16,846 nucleotides of DNA from CAWELS01 sp964468205 (GTDB taxonomy: Bacteria; Acidobacteriota; Terriglobia; Bryobacterales; Bryobacteraceae), in NCBI GenBank assembly GCA_964468205.1, contig CAYXVG010000095.1, positions 1-16,846 on the forward strand, read 5' to 3'. Below the pieces are notes generated by a model. That model made no database searches, was not told the DNA's origin, and was given only the letters and a program-made list of their open reading frames with translations. This document shows, in pieces, positions 6,994 through 15,553 of the stretch. Each line of letters starts with the position of its first letter. Position 1 is the first letter of the stretch. The translations under genes and the position numbers were made by a program.

Positions 6994-7129
6994 AGTCACG
7001 GCCGAGGCCCTCGCGCTCGCGGCGGGGCGGGTTCGTAACGAACCCGTGCTCCTCGCGACCGGTTCCGATGTGCGCGGACTGGTTTACAGTGTTCTTGAGC
7101 TCGCCGACCGCGTCCGTTACGCCGGCGAT
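6994..7129 (+). repeat. 136-bp direct repeat, right copy
   Basis: This is the right-hand copy of 2596-2731, about 97% identical. Here the sequence runs on uninterrupted into the body of the Tat-exported protein gene (GAT CCA CTG GCG), showing what normally follows GGCGAT. Its left edge is an abrupt join with unrelated sequence containing a TGA in frame at 6992-6994. Confidence 0.9.
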
Positions 7130-9355
7130 CCACTGGCGGAGATACGGAGCATCGGCAGTGTGGTCGAGCGGCCGGCGAATTCGATTCGCAGCATGACGCG
7201 CCTGTTCGTGAGCGAGATCGAAGACAAACCCTGGTTCCACGACAAGGGCTTCTGGTCCGATTACCTGTCGATGCTGATTACGCAGCGCTTCAATCGCTTC
7301 AGCCTGACCCTTGGTCTGGGTTACGATTCGCCAAGGAACGTCCTCGATTCGTATTTCATTTTTGCCTACCCCTATCTGCTTTCCGTTCCCGGTTACGACG
7401 TTAAGGTCTCCGGACTGCCAGCCAAAGAGCCTGAGCGTAACCTCGCCAAGCTGCGATGGATCAGCGACGAGGCAGCGCGGCGGGGATTGCACTTCCAGCT
7501 TGGCCTTTGGTCTCACTCTTATGAGTGCTTCGACAGTCCGCAGGTGAACCACGTAGTTGTGGGACTGACACCGGAAAACCACGGACAGTACTGTCAAGAC
7601 GCCGTGCGAGCGCTGCTCCGAGCGTGCCCCTCGATTTCGGGTATCACCTTTCGCGCACACTATGAGAGTGGCGTGCCGGATGGCTCCCATCGCTTTTGGG
7701 AGACAGTGTTTCAAGGCGTGGCCGATTGCGGCCGGCGGGTAGAGATCGACCTTCACGCCAAGGGGATTGATTTCGAGCAGATTCAGTTGGCGCTCGACAC
7801 CGGGCAACCAGTTCGCGTGACGCCGAAGTTGACGGCCGAACACATGGGACTCCCGGCACACCAAGCCGCCATGCGGGAGCGGGAGCGCGTGCCCTCGCCC
7901 GATTCCAGCAATCCGCGAAACAGCACGGCGCGGTATGGTTACGCCGACTATCTGGCAGAGGATCGGGCTTACGGAGTGTACTTCCGGATTTGGCCCGGCA
8001 AGCAGAAAATCCTCTTATGGGGCGATCCGGCGCTGGCGGCGGGCTACGGACGCCATGCGGGATTCTGCGGAAGTGAAGGGCTGGAGGTCTGTGAGCCGCT
8101 CTCTTTTAAGGGACGCCAGGGATCCGGCGCCTCACCGGAACGGCGCATCTACGTAGATGACTCGCTCGTGCCGGAGGGCGGAGACTGGCGCAAGTACCTC
8201 TATACCTACCGGATTTGGGGCCGCCACCTGTACGATCCCGATTGCAATCCAGTATCCTACCGGCGTTATCTGCGGTCGGAATTTGGCGCCGCCGCAGAAG
8301 CGGTCGAAGTTTCCCTGGGCCAGGCCAGCCGTATCTTGCCGCTGATCACTTCGGCCCACCTCCCGTCGGCTTCCGCCATGACCTACTGGCCAGAGCTTTA
8401 CACGAACATGGCGATCGCGGATCAGACACTTCCCCACCCGTACGGCGACACTCCCGCACCGAAGGTTTTCGGCCATGTGAGTCCGCTCGACCCAGCCATG
8501 TTCTCACCGGTGAACGAATTTGTGGACGAGCTGATCAGAAAGAGTCCGAGCGGACGCTACTCCCCGGTTATGGTCGCCCAGTGGCTCGAGGATTCAGCGC
8601 GTGTCTCGACGGAGCAGCTTGCGGAAGCGAGTGACCGGATTGGCCGGGCTGACGGGCCCGCTTTCCGCCGCGCCGCCATCGACATTTCCGTCCATAATGG
8701 CCTGGGGAACTTCTTCGCTAACAAGCTTCGCGCCAGCGTTGCGTATGCCCTCTACGAGGCAAAGGGCTCCGACGGTGATTTGGGGGATGCTGTTTACTTC
8801 TATCGTCGAGCGCGTGAGGCGTGGAGCGGCATCGTACAACAGACCCGGGGCGTGTACGTCAAGGACCTCGGGTTCGGGGCGCTTCCCCACCGCCGCGGCC
8901 ACTGGGAAGACCGCCTCCCGGCTATCGATCGCGATCTGGATTACATGGAGCGGCTGCTGAGAGAAGCGACGGGAGGCGGAGTCGCCGATTCTTTGAGCAA
9001 AGCTGCAAGGGCTTGGCTTAAGCCGCCCCCCTCGTCGCCGAAGTTTGAGCACAACCCTCCGGCCGTGTTCTCGCCTCAGGCGCCGCTGGCGATCAGCCTG
9101 ACGACGGCAAGCCGGCGAGTCCGGACGGTCCAGCTTCACTATCGGCACGTGCACCAGTCGGAGGCCTACCAGATCGCGGAGATGGAAAGACATGGGCAAA
9201 CCTGGCATTTTGCGATTCCGGCGGACTTCCTGGATTCGCCCTATCCGCTGCTCTACTACTTCAAGCTGAGCGATGGCAACGGCCACGCGTGGCTGTACCC
9301 GGGGTTCGCAGAGGATTTGGCCAACCAACCGTATTTCGTTGTCCGGCAGGGATGA
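6995..9355 (+). pseudogene. Large exported glycoside-hydrolase-like protein, 5'-truncated
   Basis: The frame is open from GTC 6995, directly after an in-frame TGA, to TGA 9355, 786 codons. The nearest start is GTG 7046, which has no good ribosome site and would discard the export signal. Residues 1-45 repeat the end of the piece at 2240-2731; adding that front half would give about 906 aa. The body contains RFNRFSLTLGLGYD, then FAYPYLLSVPGYDVKV, GLHFQLGLWSHSYECF and GITFRAHYESGVPDG, a strand order resembling a TIM barrel of GH67/GH20-like enzymes in which a planning helix is followed by a substrate-facing acidic strand. The C-terminal 100 residues look like a beta-sandwich. A carbohydrate-active role is inferred; the exact family is not recognised. 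It would have been a Tat-exported protein before disruption. Confidence 0.75.
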
Positions 9356-9570
9356 CGGTTTTACTGTGATTTCGGTTTGCCGAATCAGGCGGGATTTTGG
9401 AGAAACTTTCGGGGTGGGGCCGGGGTTAGAGATTTGGGAGGGGTGTGGGCGAGGACGGACACCGCTCGCGAGCCCCTACAGGATGTGGTGTGGATGTTCG
9501 ATGAGGTGAGGGTGAGACATTGGGGTGGCGTTTGGCGGGCCGGCGGGACGTGATACGGAGGTTTGACGCG

Positions 9571-11157
9571 GTGCATGAGAGAATCGTGCGGATGATGATC
9601 GTGGTTCTGGCCGCGGCGCTGGCCGGCTTGGGAGCGGGTCATTCCGTTGGAGCAACGTACGAGAGTGTGTCTGCGCCGAGCGCGGCGGGGCCCATCGACG
9701 AGATCGTTTTCGGGAAGCTGGAAGAACTGGGGATCCCACATGCGAATCTGTGCTCGGATGCCGTGTTTCTCCGGCGCGCGTATCTCGACGTGATCGGGAC
9801 CTTGCCCACTGCGCAGGAGGCGTCAGCGTTTCTACAGGACCGCGATCCCGGCAAGCGTGGGAGGCTGATCGAGGAACTGCTCGGCCGGGACGAGTTTGCC
9901 GTCTATTGGGCCATGAAGTGGGGCGACTTGCTCCGGGTGAAAGCCGAGTTTCCGATTAATCTCTGGCCCAACGCCGCGCAGGCATATCACCGCTGGATTC
10001 TGGAATCCATTGCTGCCAATAAACCGTACGACCGCTTCGCTTCGGAGTTGCTGACGGCGAGCGGCAGCAATTTTCGGGATCCGCCGGTCAACTTCTACCG
10101 GGCGACGCAGAGCGCCGAGCCGGACGGCATCGCCAAAGCCGTCGCGCTGACCTTCATGGGAAGCCGCGCGGAGAAGTGGCCGCCGGAGCGTCTCGCCGGG
10201 ATGGCCGCTTTCTTCTCGCAGACCGCCTACAAACAGACGGGCGAGTGGAAAGAAGAGATCGTTTACCACGATCCCACGAAGCAGAATGCAGAAGGGACTC
10301 CGCAGGCGGTGTTCCCCGACGGGAAACCGGCGGTCATCCAGGAAGGCCAGGACCCGCGAGCCGCGTTCAGCCACTGGCTCACTTCTCCCGAAAACCCATG
10401 GTTCCGGCGCGCTGTCGTGAACCGCGTATGGTCCTGGTTCCTCGGGCGCGGCGTTATCCACGAGCCCGATGACATCCGGCCGGATAATCCTCCCTCGATT
10501 CCGGAGCTGCTCGAGTATCTCGAGTCAGAGTTGGTTGACTCCGGTTTCGACCTGAAACACATCTACCGGCTCATCCTGAATTCGACCACCTACCAGCTCT
10601 CCTTCATCCCGCAAACGGGCGACCCGCGAGCCCCGGCGCATTTCGCGCACTATCCGTTGCGGCGTCTCGAGGCCGAAGTGCTGGCCGACGCGCTGTGCCA
10701 GATCACCGGGACGCCCGAGAGCTACATGAGCATGATTCCGGAGCCTTACACTTACATCCCGGCGAACCTGCGGTCGGTGGAGTTGCCGGACGGCAGCATC
10801 ACGAGCCCGTTTCTCGACCTGTTCGGCCGGCCGCCCCGCGATACCGGACTCGAGACCGAGCGGAACAGCAAAATCACGGCGGCGCAGCGTCTGCACCTGC
10901 TGAACTCCAGCCACATTCAGCTCAAGCTCCAGCGGAGTCCGGCGCTGCGGCAGCTTGTGCGCCGGCGAGGCGATCCCGAGCAGGTAGTGCGGGCGATTTA
11001 CCTGACAATCCTCTCGCGCGAGCCATCTCCGGACGAGTGGAAAGCGATTGCGAGCTACCCCGAACTGCGGTCCGGAACCAAGCACCCCCGCGGCGACGGA
11101 TTGATCGATCTGGCGTGGGCGTTGCTCAATACAGACGAATTTCTCTACCGGCACTGA
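9571..11157 (+). CDS. DUF1549/DUF1553 domain protein (planctomycete cytochrome-associated type)
   Basis: 528 aa from GTG 9571, chosen because GGAGG at 9557-9561 precedes it by 9 bases and the product then begins MHERIVRMM plus a hydrophobic signal sequence ending near GHSVGA. An ATG at 9592 is an alternative. DUF1549 occupies about residues 35-240 (FLRRAYLDVIGTLPT, about 65-79; LLGRDEFAVYWAMKWGDLLR) and DUF1553 about 260-515 (DPRAAFSHWLTSPENPWFRR; NRVWSWFLGRGVI; LLNSSHIQ; LNTDEFLYRH at the end). Members usually pair with a DUF1501 protein, as here, and are thought to act at the cell surface, though the reaction is unknown. No CxxCH haem motif is present: neither an N-terminal cytochrome domain nor the CxxCHxHP motif common between the two DUFs. 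First gene of a three-gene operon. Confidence 0.88.
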   Translation: MHERIVRMMIVVLAAALAGLGAGHSVGATYESVSAPSAAGPIDEIVFGKLEELGIPHANLCSDAVFLRRAYLDVIGTLPTAQEASAFLQDRDPGKRGRLIEELLGRDEFAVYWAMKWGDLLRVKAEFPINLWPNAAQAYHRWILESIAANKPYDRFASELLTASGSNFRDPPVNFYRATQSAEPDGIAKAVALTFMGSRAEKWPPERLAGMAAFFSQTAYKQTGEWKEEIVYHDPTKQNAEGTPQAVFPDGKPAVIQEGQDPRAAFSHWLTSPENPWFRRAVVNRVWSWFLGRGVIHEPDDIRPDNPPSIPELLEYLESELVDSGFDLKHIYRLILNSTTYQLSFIPQTGDPRAPAHFAHYPLRRLEAEVLADALCQITGTPESYMSMIPEPYTYIPANLRSVELPDGSITSPFLDLFGRPPRDTGLETERNSKITAAQRLHLLNSSHIQLKLQRSPALRQLVRRRGDPEQVVRAIYLTILSREPSPDEWKAIASYPELRSGTKHPRGDGLIDLAWALLNTDEFLYRH

Positions 11158-11169
11158 GGAGGCGTAACG

Positions 11170-12510
11170 ATGAACGGCGAAAACGGAGGGCGGAACGGGC
11201 GGTTTTCAAGACGCGAGGCGCTGCGGGAAGGGCTGTTCGGCGCGGCCGGGCTGGTTGCCGCGGGCCGCCTGGCGAGCAGAGCCTCCGCAGGATTGCCACA
11301 GCCGCGCGCGAAATCGGTGATCCAGATCTGGATGTGGGGCGGCCCGGCGCACCTTGATACGTTCGACCCGAAGCCCGAAGCCGGAAGCGATTTCACCGGC
11401 CCGCTGAACCATCCGATCGAAACCAATGTCCCGGGAGTCCGCATTGGCGAGTCGTTGCCCCTGCTAGCCAAACAGGCCGACAAATACTCGATCATCCGCA
11501 GCATGACCCACGGCGTCAACGCCCACGAGACAGCCTCTTACATGGTGCAGACGGGCCGCGACCCCGGAGGCCGGGACGTATATCCAAGCGCCGGAGCCGT
11601 AGTCTCCCTGTTCAAGGGCTACAACGGGGGCTATGAGGGCCTGATCCCGCCGTATGTGGTGCTGACCGAGCCGCAGGGCCGGTTCTCGGAGGCGGGTTTT
11701 CTGGGATCGCGCTATAAACCGTTCGCGACCGGCGGAGACCCGGCCCGGGCGCGGTTCGAAGTCGAGGGCGTTGTCGCCAAGGGGATTACAGACGAACGCC
11801 AGCGCGCGCGGCGCGAGTATCTCAAACGGCTGAACAGCTTGCGGCACGCAATGGCCGGCGATCCACAGCTTACGGCCGCGGTGCAGTCTGAGAATCAGGC
11901 CTACGACCTCATCTTGGGGGACGCCGGCAAGGTCTTCGATCTGTCGGAGGAACCGGACGAGTTGCGCACCCGGTATGGCCGCGGTACGTTCGGCCAGTCC
12001 TGTCTCGCCGCCCGGCGGCTAGTCGAACGGGGCGTCCCGTACGTGACGATCAACTACAAAGGCTGGGACACTCACAAGCAACACTTCCAGGCCATGCGGC
12101 GCATGCTGCCGGAGCTCGACAAGGGACTCTCGACACTGCTCGACGATCTTTGCGCACGGGGACTTCTCGAATCGACGATCGTCTGGTGGGGCGGCGAGTT
12201 CGGCCGGACGCCGAGGGTGCAGTGGGAGCCACCGTGGAACGGCGGGCGCGGGCACTACGGAGACGTCTTCTCGGCGGTAGTGGCCGGCGGAGGCTTCCGC
12301 GGCGGGCAGGTGGTGGGCGCCTCGGACGCTACCGGCGAGGAGGTCCGCGGCCGACCGGTGTATCCGGCGGATCTGATCGCCAGCATTTACGAACTGCTCG
12401 GTCTCGACACCGAAGCGCCGCTGCCGCATCCGCTCGGGCTGGACGCGCGCGTTATGCCGTCCGCAGGTGGGAACGTGAAGAGCGCCGGACGATTGAAGGA
12501 GTTGCTGTGA
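11170..12510 (+). CDS. DUF1501 family Tat-exported protein
   Basis: 446 aa. ATG 11170 follows the previous stop by 12 bases, with GAGGAGG overlapping that stop (11156-11162) as ribosome site. The N-terminus carries a Tat signal, FSRREALREGLFGAAGLVAAG (around residues 12-32). DUF1501 belongs to the alkaline-phosphatase/sulfatase fold. Visible marks are IQIWMWGGPAHLDTFDPKP (about 51-69), SIIRSMTHGVNAHETA (about 108-123), GWDTHKQH (about 298-305), WWGGEFGRTP (about 339-348), GRGHYGDVF and PADLIASIYELLGLD near the end. Histidines and aspartates in these motifs are probable metal ligands by analogy. The stop TGA overlaps the start of the next gene (TGATG), indicating coupled translation. Confidence 0.92.
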   Translation: MNGENGGRNGRFSRREALREGLFGAAGLVAAGRLASRASAGLPQPRAKSVIQIWMWGGPAHLDTFDPKPEAGSDFTGPLNHPIETNVPGVRIGESLPLLAKQADKYSIIRSMTHGVNAHETASYMVQTGRDPGGRDVYPSAGAVVSLFKGYNGGYEGLIPPYVVLTEPQGRFSEAGFLGSRYKPFATGGDPARARFEVEGVVAKGITDERQRARREYLKRLNSLRHAMAGDPQLTAAVQSENQAYDLILGDAGKVFDLSEEPDELRTRYGRGTFGQSCLAARRLVERGVPYVTINYKGWDTHKQHFQAMRRMLPELDKGLSTLLDDLCARGLLESTIVWWGGEFGRTPRVQWEPPWNGGRGHYGDVFSAVVAGGGFRGGQVVGASDATGEEVRGRPVYPADLIASIYELLGLDTEAPLPHPLGLDARVMPSAGGNVKSAGRLKELL

Positions 12511-14816
12511 TGTCCGGATGCAGGCTGGCGGGACTCGCTGTTCTCACCGTATCGCTCGGCCTCGCGCAACAACCGGCGCCGCACATCGGCTATGTCTACC
12601 CCGCTGGGGGCCAGCGCGGCACAACGGTCACGATTACTATTGGGGGACAGTTCCTGAGGGGAGCCGGCGAACTGCTGTTTTCGGACCCCTCGCTTGAAGC
12701 GCGCGTCACCGGCTATTCCCGCCCGATGACATTCGCCGAGTTCCGGAAGCTTCGCGAAGAGATCGAGCCGATTGCGGAGAAGCTGAAGGCGGCGGGGGTG
12801 CAAGACCGCGCCGCCCGGTTGTCGCCGGAGGCCAACGCGCTTCTTACCCCCGAGGAGCGAAGACGGCTCGCCGAATTGCGCCGGCAAATGGCCACTTCGG
12901 TCCTCAGGCCGGTGACACCGGCGATCTCGGAGCAGGTTACTGCCGAGGTGACGATTCCGGCAAACGCTCCGCCCGGCGACATCGAGTTGCGGCTGTCGGC
13001 CGCGGGTGGCCTTACGAATCCGGTCCGCTTCTCGATCGGCCAGTGGCCCGAAGTCTCGGGACCGCCAGCCGAGGTTCCGGACGAGCGCCGCGCGGGAAAC
13101 AAGCTGCTCTTCAGCAGCCAAAGGGAGCCCCGGAAACCGCCGGAGCCCGCAGCTGTTACGCTGCCGGCGACCTTGAACGGCCAGATCGAGCCGGGCGGCG
13201 TTGACCGGTACCGCTTTCATGCCGACGCGGGGCAGAAGATCGTAGTTGCCGTTCGCGCGCGGGAGTTGATTCCGTATATCTCCGACGCGGTTCCGGGCTG
13301 GTTCGAGGCGGCGATTTCCGTGTTTGACCCCGCCGGGAAAGAGATCCGCCATGCCGACCACTTTCACTTCCAAGCCGACCCGGTTCTGTGCCATGAGGTT
13401 CGGGAGAGCGGCCAACATGTTCTCGAGGTGAGAGACTCCCTATACCGCGGCCGGGAGGATTTTGTTTATCGCGTGACGATTGGAGAGATTCCTTACGTGA
13501 CCGGCGTGTTCCCGCTCGGGGGGCAAGAGGGCGAACGGCCGCAAGCGCGGCTGAGCGGCTGGAACGTGTCCTCGCCCGAAGTGGTTTTGCTTCCGGCCGC
13601 ACCGGGCGGCAGCTCGCGGATGGTCGCGGCGTGGGGGGGCGAGCGGCTATCGAACGCGGCGCCCTTTGCGGTGGGCACGCTTCCCGAACGAATGGAGAAC
13701 GAGCCGAATGACACGGCGGAGCGCGCGGAACGGGTAGTGTTACCGGGGGTTGTGAACGGCAAGATCAGCAGGCCGGGAGAGCGGGATGTGTTCGCCCTCG
13801 AAGGCGAAGCGGGAATGAAGATTGTCGCAGAGATCCTGGCCCGCCGGCTCGGTTCTCCACTCGACTCGCGGCTGACGCTCTTCGATTCCAACGGACGGCG
13901 GATCACCGCCAACGACGACCACAAGGACAAGGGCGCCGCGCTGCTCACCCACCACGCCGATTCCCTGCTCACCGCCACGCTGCCAGCCAGCGGACTCTAC
14001 TACATCGAGGTAGCCGATACTCAGGGACGCGGCGGCGACGGCCACGCCTACCGGCTGCGCCTGAGCCGCCCGCGTCCGGATTTCGAACTGCGCGTCACAC
14101 CGGCGAGCGTGAACCTCCGGGCGGGGATGACCCTGCCGGTGACGGTCCACGCGTTGCGCCGCGACGGCTTTGATGGGCAAATCGTGGTGCAGTTGAAGAA
14201 CGCTCCAGCCGGGCTGACACTCAGCGGCGGGCGGATTCCGCCGGGCCAGACGAGCGTGAGGATGACCTTGACGGCGCCCGTGGGACTCGATGGCTCGGTG
14301 GTTCGCCCCGGGCTTGAGGGCCGGGCGCGCATCGGCGGCCGTATGATCACGCGCGACGCGGTTCCCGCAGAAGACATGATGCAGGCGTTCGCGTACCGTC
14401 ACCTGGTTCCGGCGAAGGAATGGGTGGTGAAGGTGCTGCCCGGCGGCCGGCGTAAGATGAACTGGACGCTGGCATCGACGGGGCCAATCCGGCTGAGCGC
14501 CGGCAGCCGCGCAACACCGGTGCGGTTTGCGATGCCGCTCGGGCGGATGGCGGAACGGCTGCGGTTTGAGCTCAGCGATCCGCCGGAAGGGCTCACCCTG
14601 GCGGACGTGGAGGCCGGCCCGCGGGGCGTTTCGATGCTGCTGCAGGCTGGCCCGGAAGCGGGAGAAGCGTCAGTGGAGGGCAACCTGATCGTCGACCTGT
14701 ATCTCAAACGGCCGCCGAACCCCGAGAAGAAAGGTCCGGGAGGCAAGGATGTTCACCTCGGCACGCTGCCGGCGATTCCGTTCGAGATTGCGGGGCGGCC
14801 GGGCGGGCGGGAGTGA
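12510..14816 (+). CDS. Secreted TIG/PPC-domain protein of the DUF1501 operon
   Basis: 768 aa. ATG 12510 overlaps the upstream TGA, with GAAGGAG (12495-12501) 8 bases before it; earlier in-frame starts lie inside the DUF1501 gene and are unlikely. A short signal peptide (MSGCRLAGLAVLTVSLGLA) is followed by a TIG/IPT-like domain (HIGYVYPAGGQRGTTVTITIGG, from residue 25) with a charged helical insert at about 75-130. Two pre-peptidase C-terminal (PPC) beta-sandwich domains follow: about 219-320 (LNGQIEPGGVDRYRF) and about 394-515 (ENEPNDTAERAERV, GVVNGKISRPGERDVFAL, GLYYIEVADT). The last 250 residues look like further beta-sandwich modules. No protease or other catalytic domain is visible, so it is probably a surface binding or scaffold partner of the two upstream products. 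Confidence 0.85.
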   Translation: MSGCRLAGLAVLTVSLGLAQQPAPHIGYVYPAGGQRGTTVTITIGGQFLRGAGELLFSDPSLEARVTGYSRPMTFAEFRKLREEIEPIAEKLKAAGVQDRAARLSPEANALLTPEERRRLAELRRQMATSVLRPVTPAISEQVTAEVTIPANAPPGDIELRLSAAGGLTNPVRFSIGQWPEVSGPPAEVPDERRAGNKLLFSSQREPRKPPEPAAVTLPATLNGQIEPGGVDRYRFHADAGQKIVVAVRARELIPYISDAVPGWFEAAISVFDPAGKEIRHADHFHFQADPVLCHEVRESGQHVLEVRDSLYRGREDFVYRVTIGEIPYVTGVFPLGGQEGERPQARLSGWNVSSPEVVLLPAAPGGSSRMVAAWGGERLSNAAPFAVGTLPERMENEPNDTAERAERVVLPGVVNGKISRPGERDVFALEGEAGMKIVAEILARRLGSPLDSRLTLFDSNGRRITANDDHKDKGAALLTHHADSLLTATLPASGLYYIEVADTQGRGGDGHAYRLRLSRPRPDFELRVTPASVNLRAGMTLPVTVHALRRDGFDGQIVVQLKNAPAGLTLSGGRIPPGQTSVRMTLTAPVGLDGSVVRPGLEGRARIGGRMITRDAVPAEDMMQAFAYRHLVPAKEWVVKVLPGGRRKMNWTLASTGPIRLSAGSRATPVRFAMPLGRMAERLRFELSDPPEGLTLADVEAGPRGVSMLLQAGPEAGEASVEGNLIVDLYLKRPPNPEKKGPGGKDVHLGTLPAIPFEIAGRPGGRE

Positions 14817-14838
14817 GGCGGAGGCTGCGAAACCGCGT

Positions 14839-15099
14839 TCAGAGGACGGCGAAGGCTGGTGCGCGATGGAGCCGCTTGTCAAAAATGACTGTTCGGGTGC
14901 AGCCTGCCGCAAGGTTGACTTGGCCGATGATGTGATCCGCCACGCCGCCGCTTGCCGCTTCCGCGGCGCTGAGCGCCAGCCTCACAGCTCCAGCATGCTT
15001 GATTTGAAACAAGGGAACACCGAGGAACTCGCCAAACACCCGGACTATCTCCGTCTTCGATTTGCCAGAGACGCTCTGAAGCACCCAGGCCGCCTCGCA
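14839..15099 (-). pseudogene. vapC: VapC-type PIN-domain toxin, C-terminal fragment
   Basis: On the minus strand the frame reads EAAWVLQSVSGKSKTEIVRV, then GGVADHIIGQVNLAAGC, then TRTVIFDKRLHRAPAFAVL and a stop at 14839-14841. This matches the second half of VapC toxins, PIN-fold ribonucleases with Mg-binding acidic residues: aspartates in VADHIIG and VIFDKR are present. The N-terminal strand with the first catalytic aspartate (usually in a DTNVL-like phrase) is missing. The fragment is joined almost directly to the truncated antitoxin, in a different frame, which points to an internal deletion. Not functional as a toxin. Confidence 0.65.
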
Positions 15100-15253
15100 G
15101 GGATTCGAAGGGCGTCCGCAGGGGCCGCATCACTAGTTCACCCGAAGCCAGAAGAACGAAGTCGACACGGTCCCCTGTTTTCAGCCGCAGTTGGTCGCGG
15201 ATTGCCTAAGGTATGGTGTTTTGACCCTCGGTAGTGATTTTAGCCGAAGGCAT
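15092..15253 (-). pseudogene. vapB: VapB-type AbrB-fold antitoxin, nonsense-mutated and truncated
   Basis: Starting at ATG 15253 (minus), the frame reads MPSAKITTEGQNTIP, then TAG at 15208-15206, then AIRDQLRLKTGDRVDFVLL and LVMRPLRTPFESLRG. This is the swapped-hairpin AbrB/SpoVT fold, whose usual phrase is KGQITIPKAIRDQL: the stop replaces a lysine codon (AAG to TAG). After LRG the normal C-terminus, which binds and neutralises VapC, is gone and the sequence jumps into the middle of vapC. Both halves of the module are therefore dead. Confidence 0.65.
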
Positions 15254-15466
15254 TGCCTTACTCAGTGCAAGGATAGCAAGAAGGGAAATGTCATCATCCC
15301 CGACGCGGTAGCAGAGGCCGACCGGCTGGGGTTCGCCACCGTGCTCGCCGCAGATGCCGACTTCGAGATCCAGGTTCGCTGCAAATGTCTGTACTTTCCG
15401 CTCCATTGGACCAGGAATACGGGAAGCTTCTTCCATCATTTCGAAGATTTCGAGGATATTCTTGAC
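15254..15466 (-). pseudogene. Possible 3' remnant of a pyruvate phosphate dikinase gene
   Basis: Upstream of vapB on the minus strand one frame contains LDLEVGICGEHGGEP followed by LCYRVGDDDIS and LALSKA. The phrase GICGEHGGEP with a following FC..VG.DYVS is characteristic of the C-terminal PEP-binding barrel of pyruvate phosphate dikinase. The rest of the frame does not resemble it, and the conserved CSPFRVP segment is absent. I see it as a short diverged scrap, not a gene. Confidence 0.35.
15441..15453. repeat. Short palindrome upstream of promoter
   Basis: TCGAA-GAT-TTCGA is a perfect 5+5 bp inverted repeat ending 8 bases before the -35 hexamer at 15462. Its position parallels the larger palindrome at 5281-5299 upstream of the similar promoter there. 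Short palindromes arise easily by chance. Confidence 0.25.
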
Positions 15467-15490
15467 TCACTGAAATATGGGTGCTACACT
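15462..15490 (+). promoter_or_regulatory. Sigma-70-type promoter for Cys-rich protein gene
   Basis: TTGACT (15462-15467) and TACACT (15485-15490) are 17 bases apart. The hexamers are identical to those of the promoter at 5312-5339. It precedes ATG 15554 by 63 bases. Confidence 0.6.
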
Positions 15491-15553
15491 GTAGCCGCTA
15501 CAGTTGCCTGCCCGGTATAGTAGCTGTGAGTACTTACCTTGAAGGAAACCGTT

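Larger units (their letters stand above)
14817..15553. other. Gene-poor stretch holding toxin-antitoxin and enzyme remnants
   Basis: No intact gene on either strand. On the minus strand lie a VapC fragment, a broken VapB and a ppdK-like 3' scrap, listed individually. The promoter and 5' leader of the cysteine-rich gene at 15554 occupy the right end (15441-15553). Confidence 0.7.

Noticed and set aside
2596..7129. Interpretation of the 136-bp repeats as insertion-sequence target duplications
   Set aside because: Known target duplications are a few to about 14 bp; no terminal inverted repeats or transposase were found at the junctions, and group II introns make no such duplication.
6653..7864. 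Minus-strand open frame of 403 codons
   Set aside because: Mostly antisense to the Tat-exported protein gene. Only 6880-6993 has independent coding character and is listed as a remnant.
12387..13418. Minus-strand open frame of 343 codons
   Set aside because: Antisense to the TIG/PPC gene; high GC gives long antisense frames. No start signal or motif.
14749..15234. Plus-strand open frame of 161 codons
   Set aside because: It overlaps the PPC gene's end and runs antisense to the VapBC remnants, which are recognisable on the other strand.
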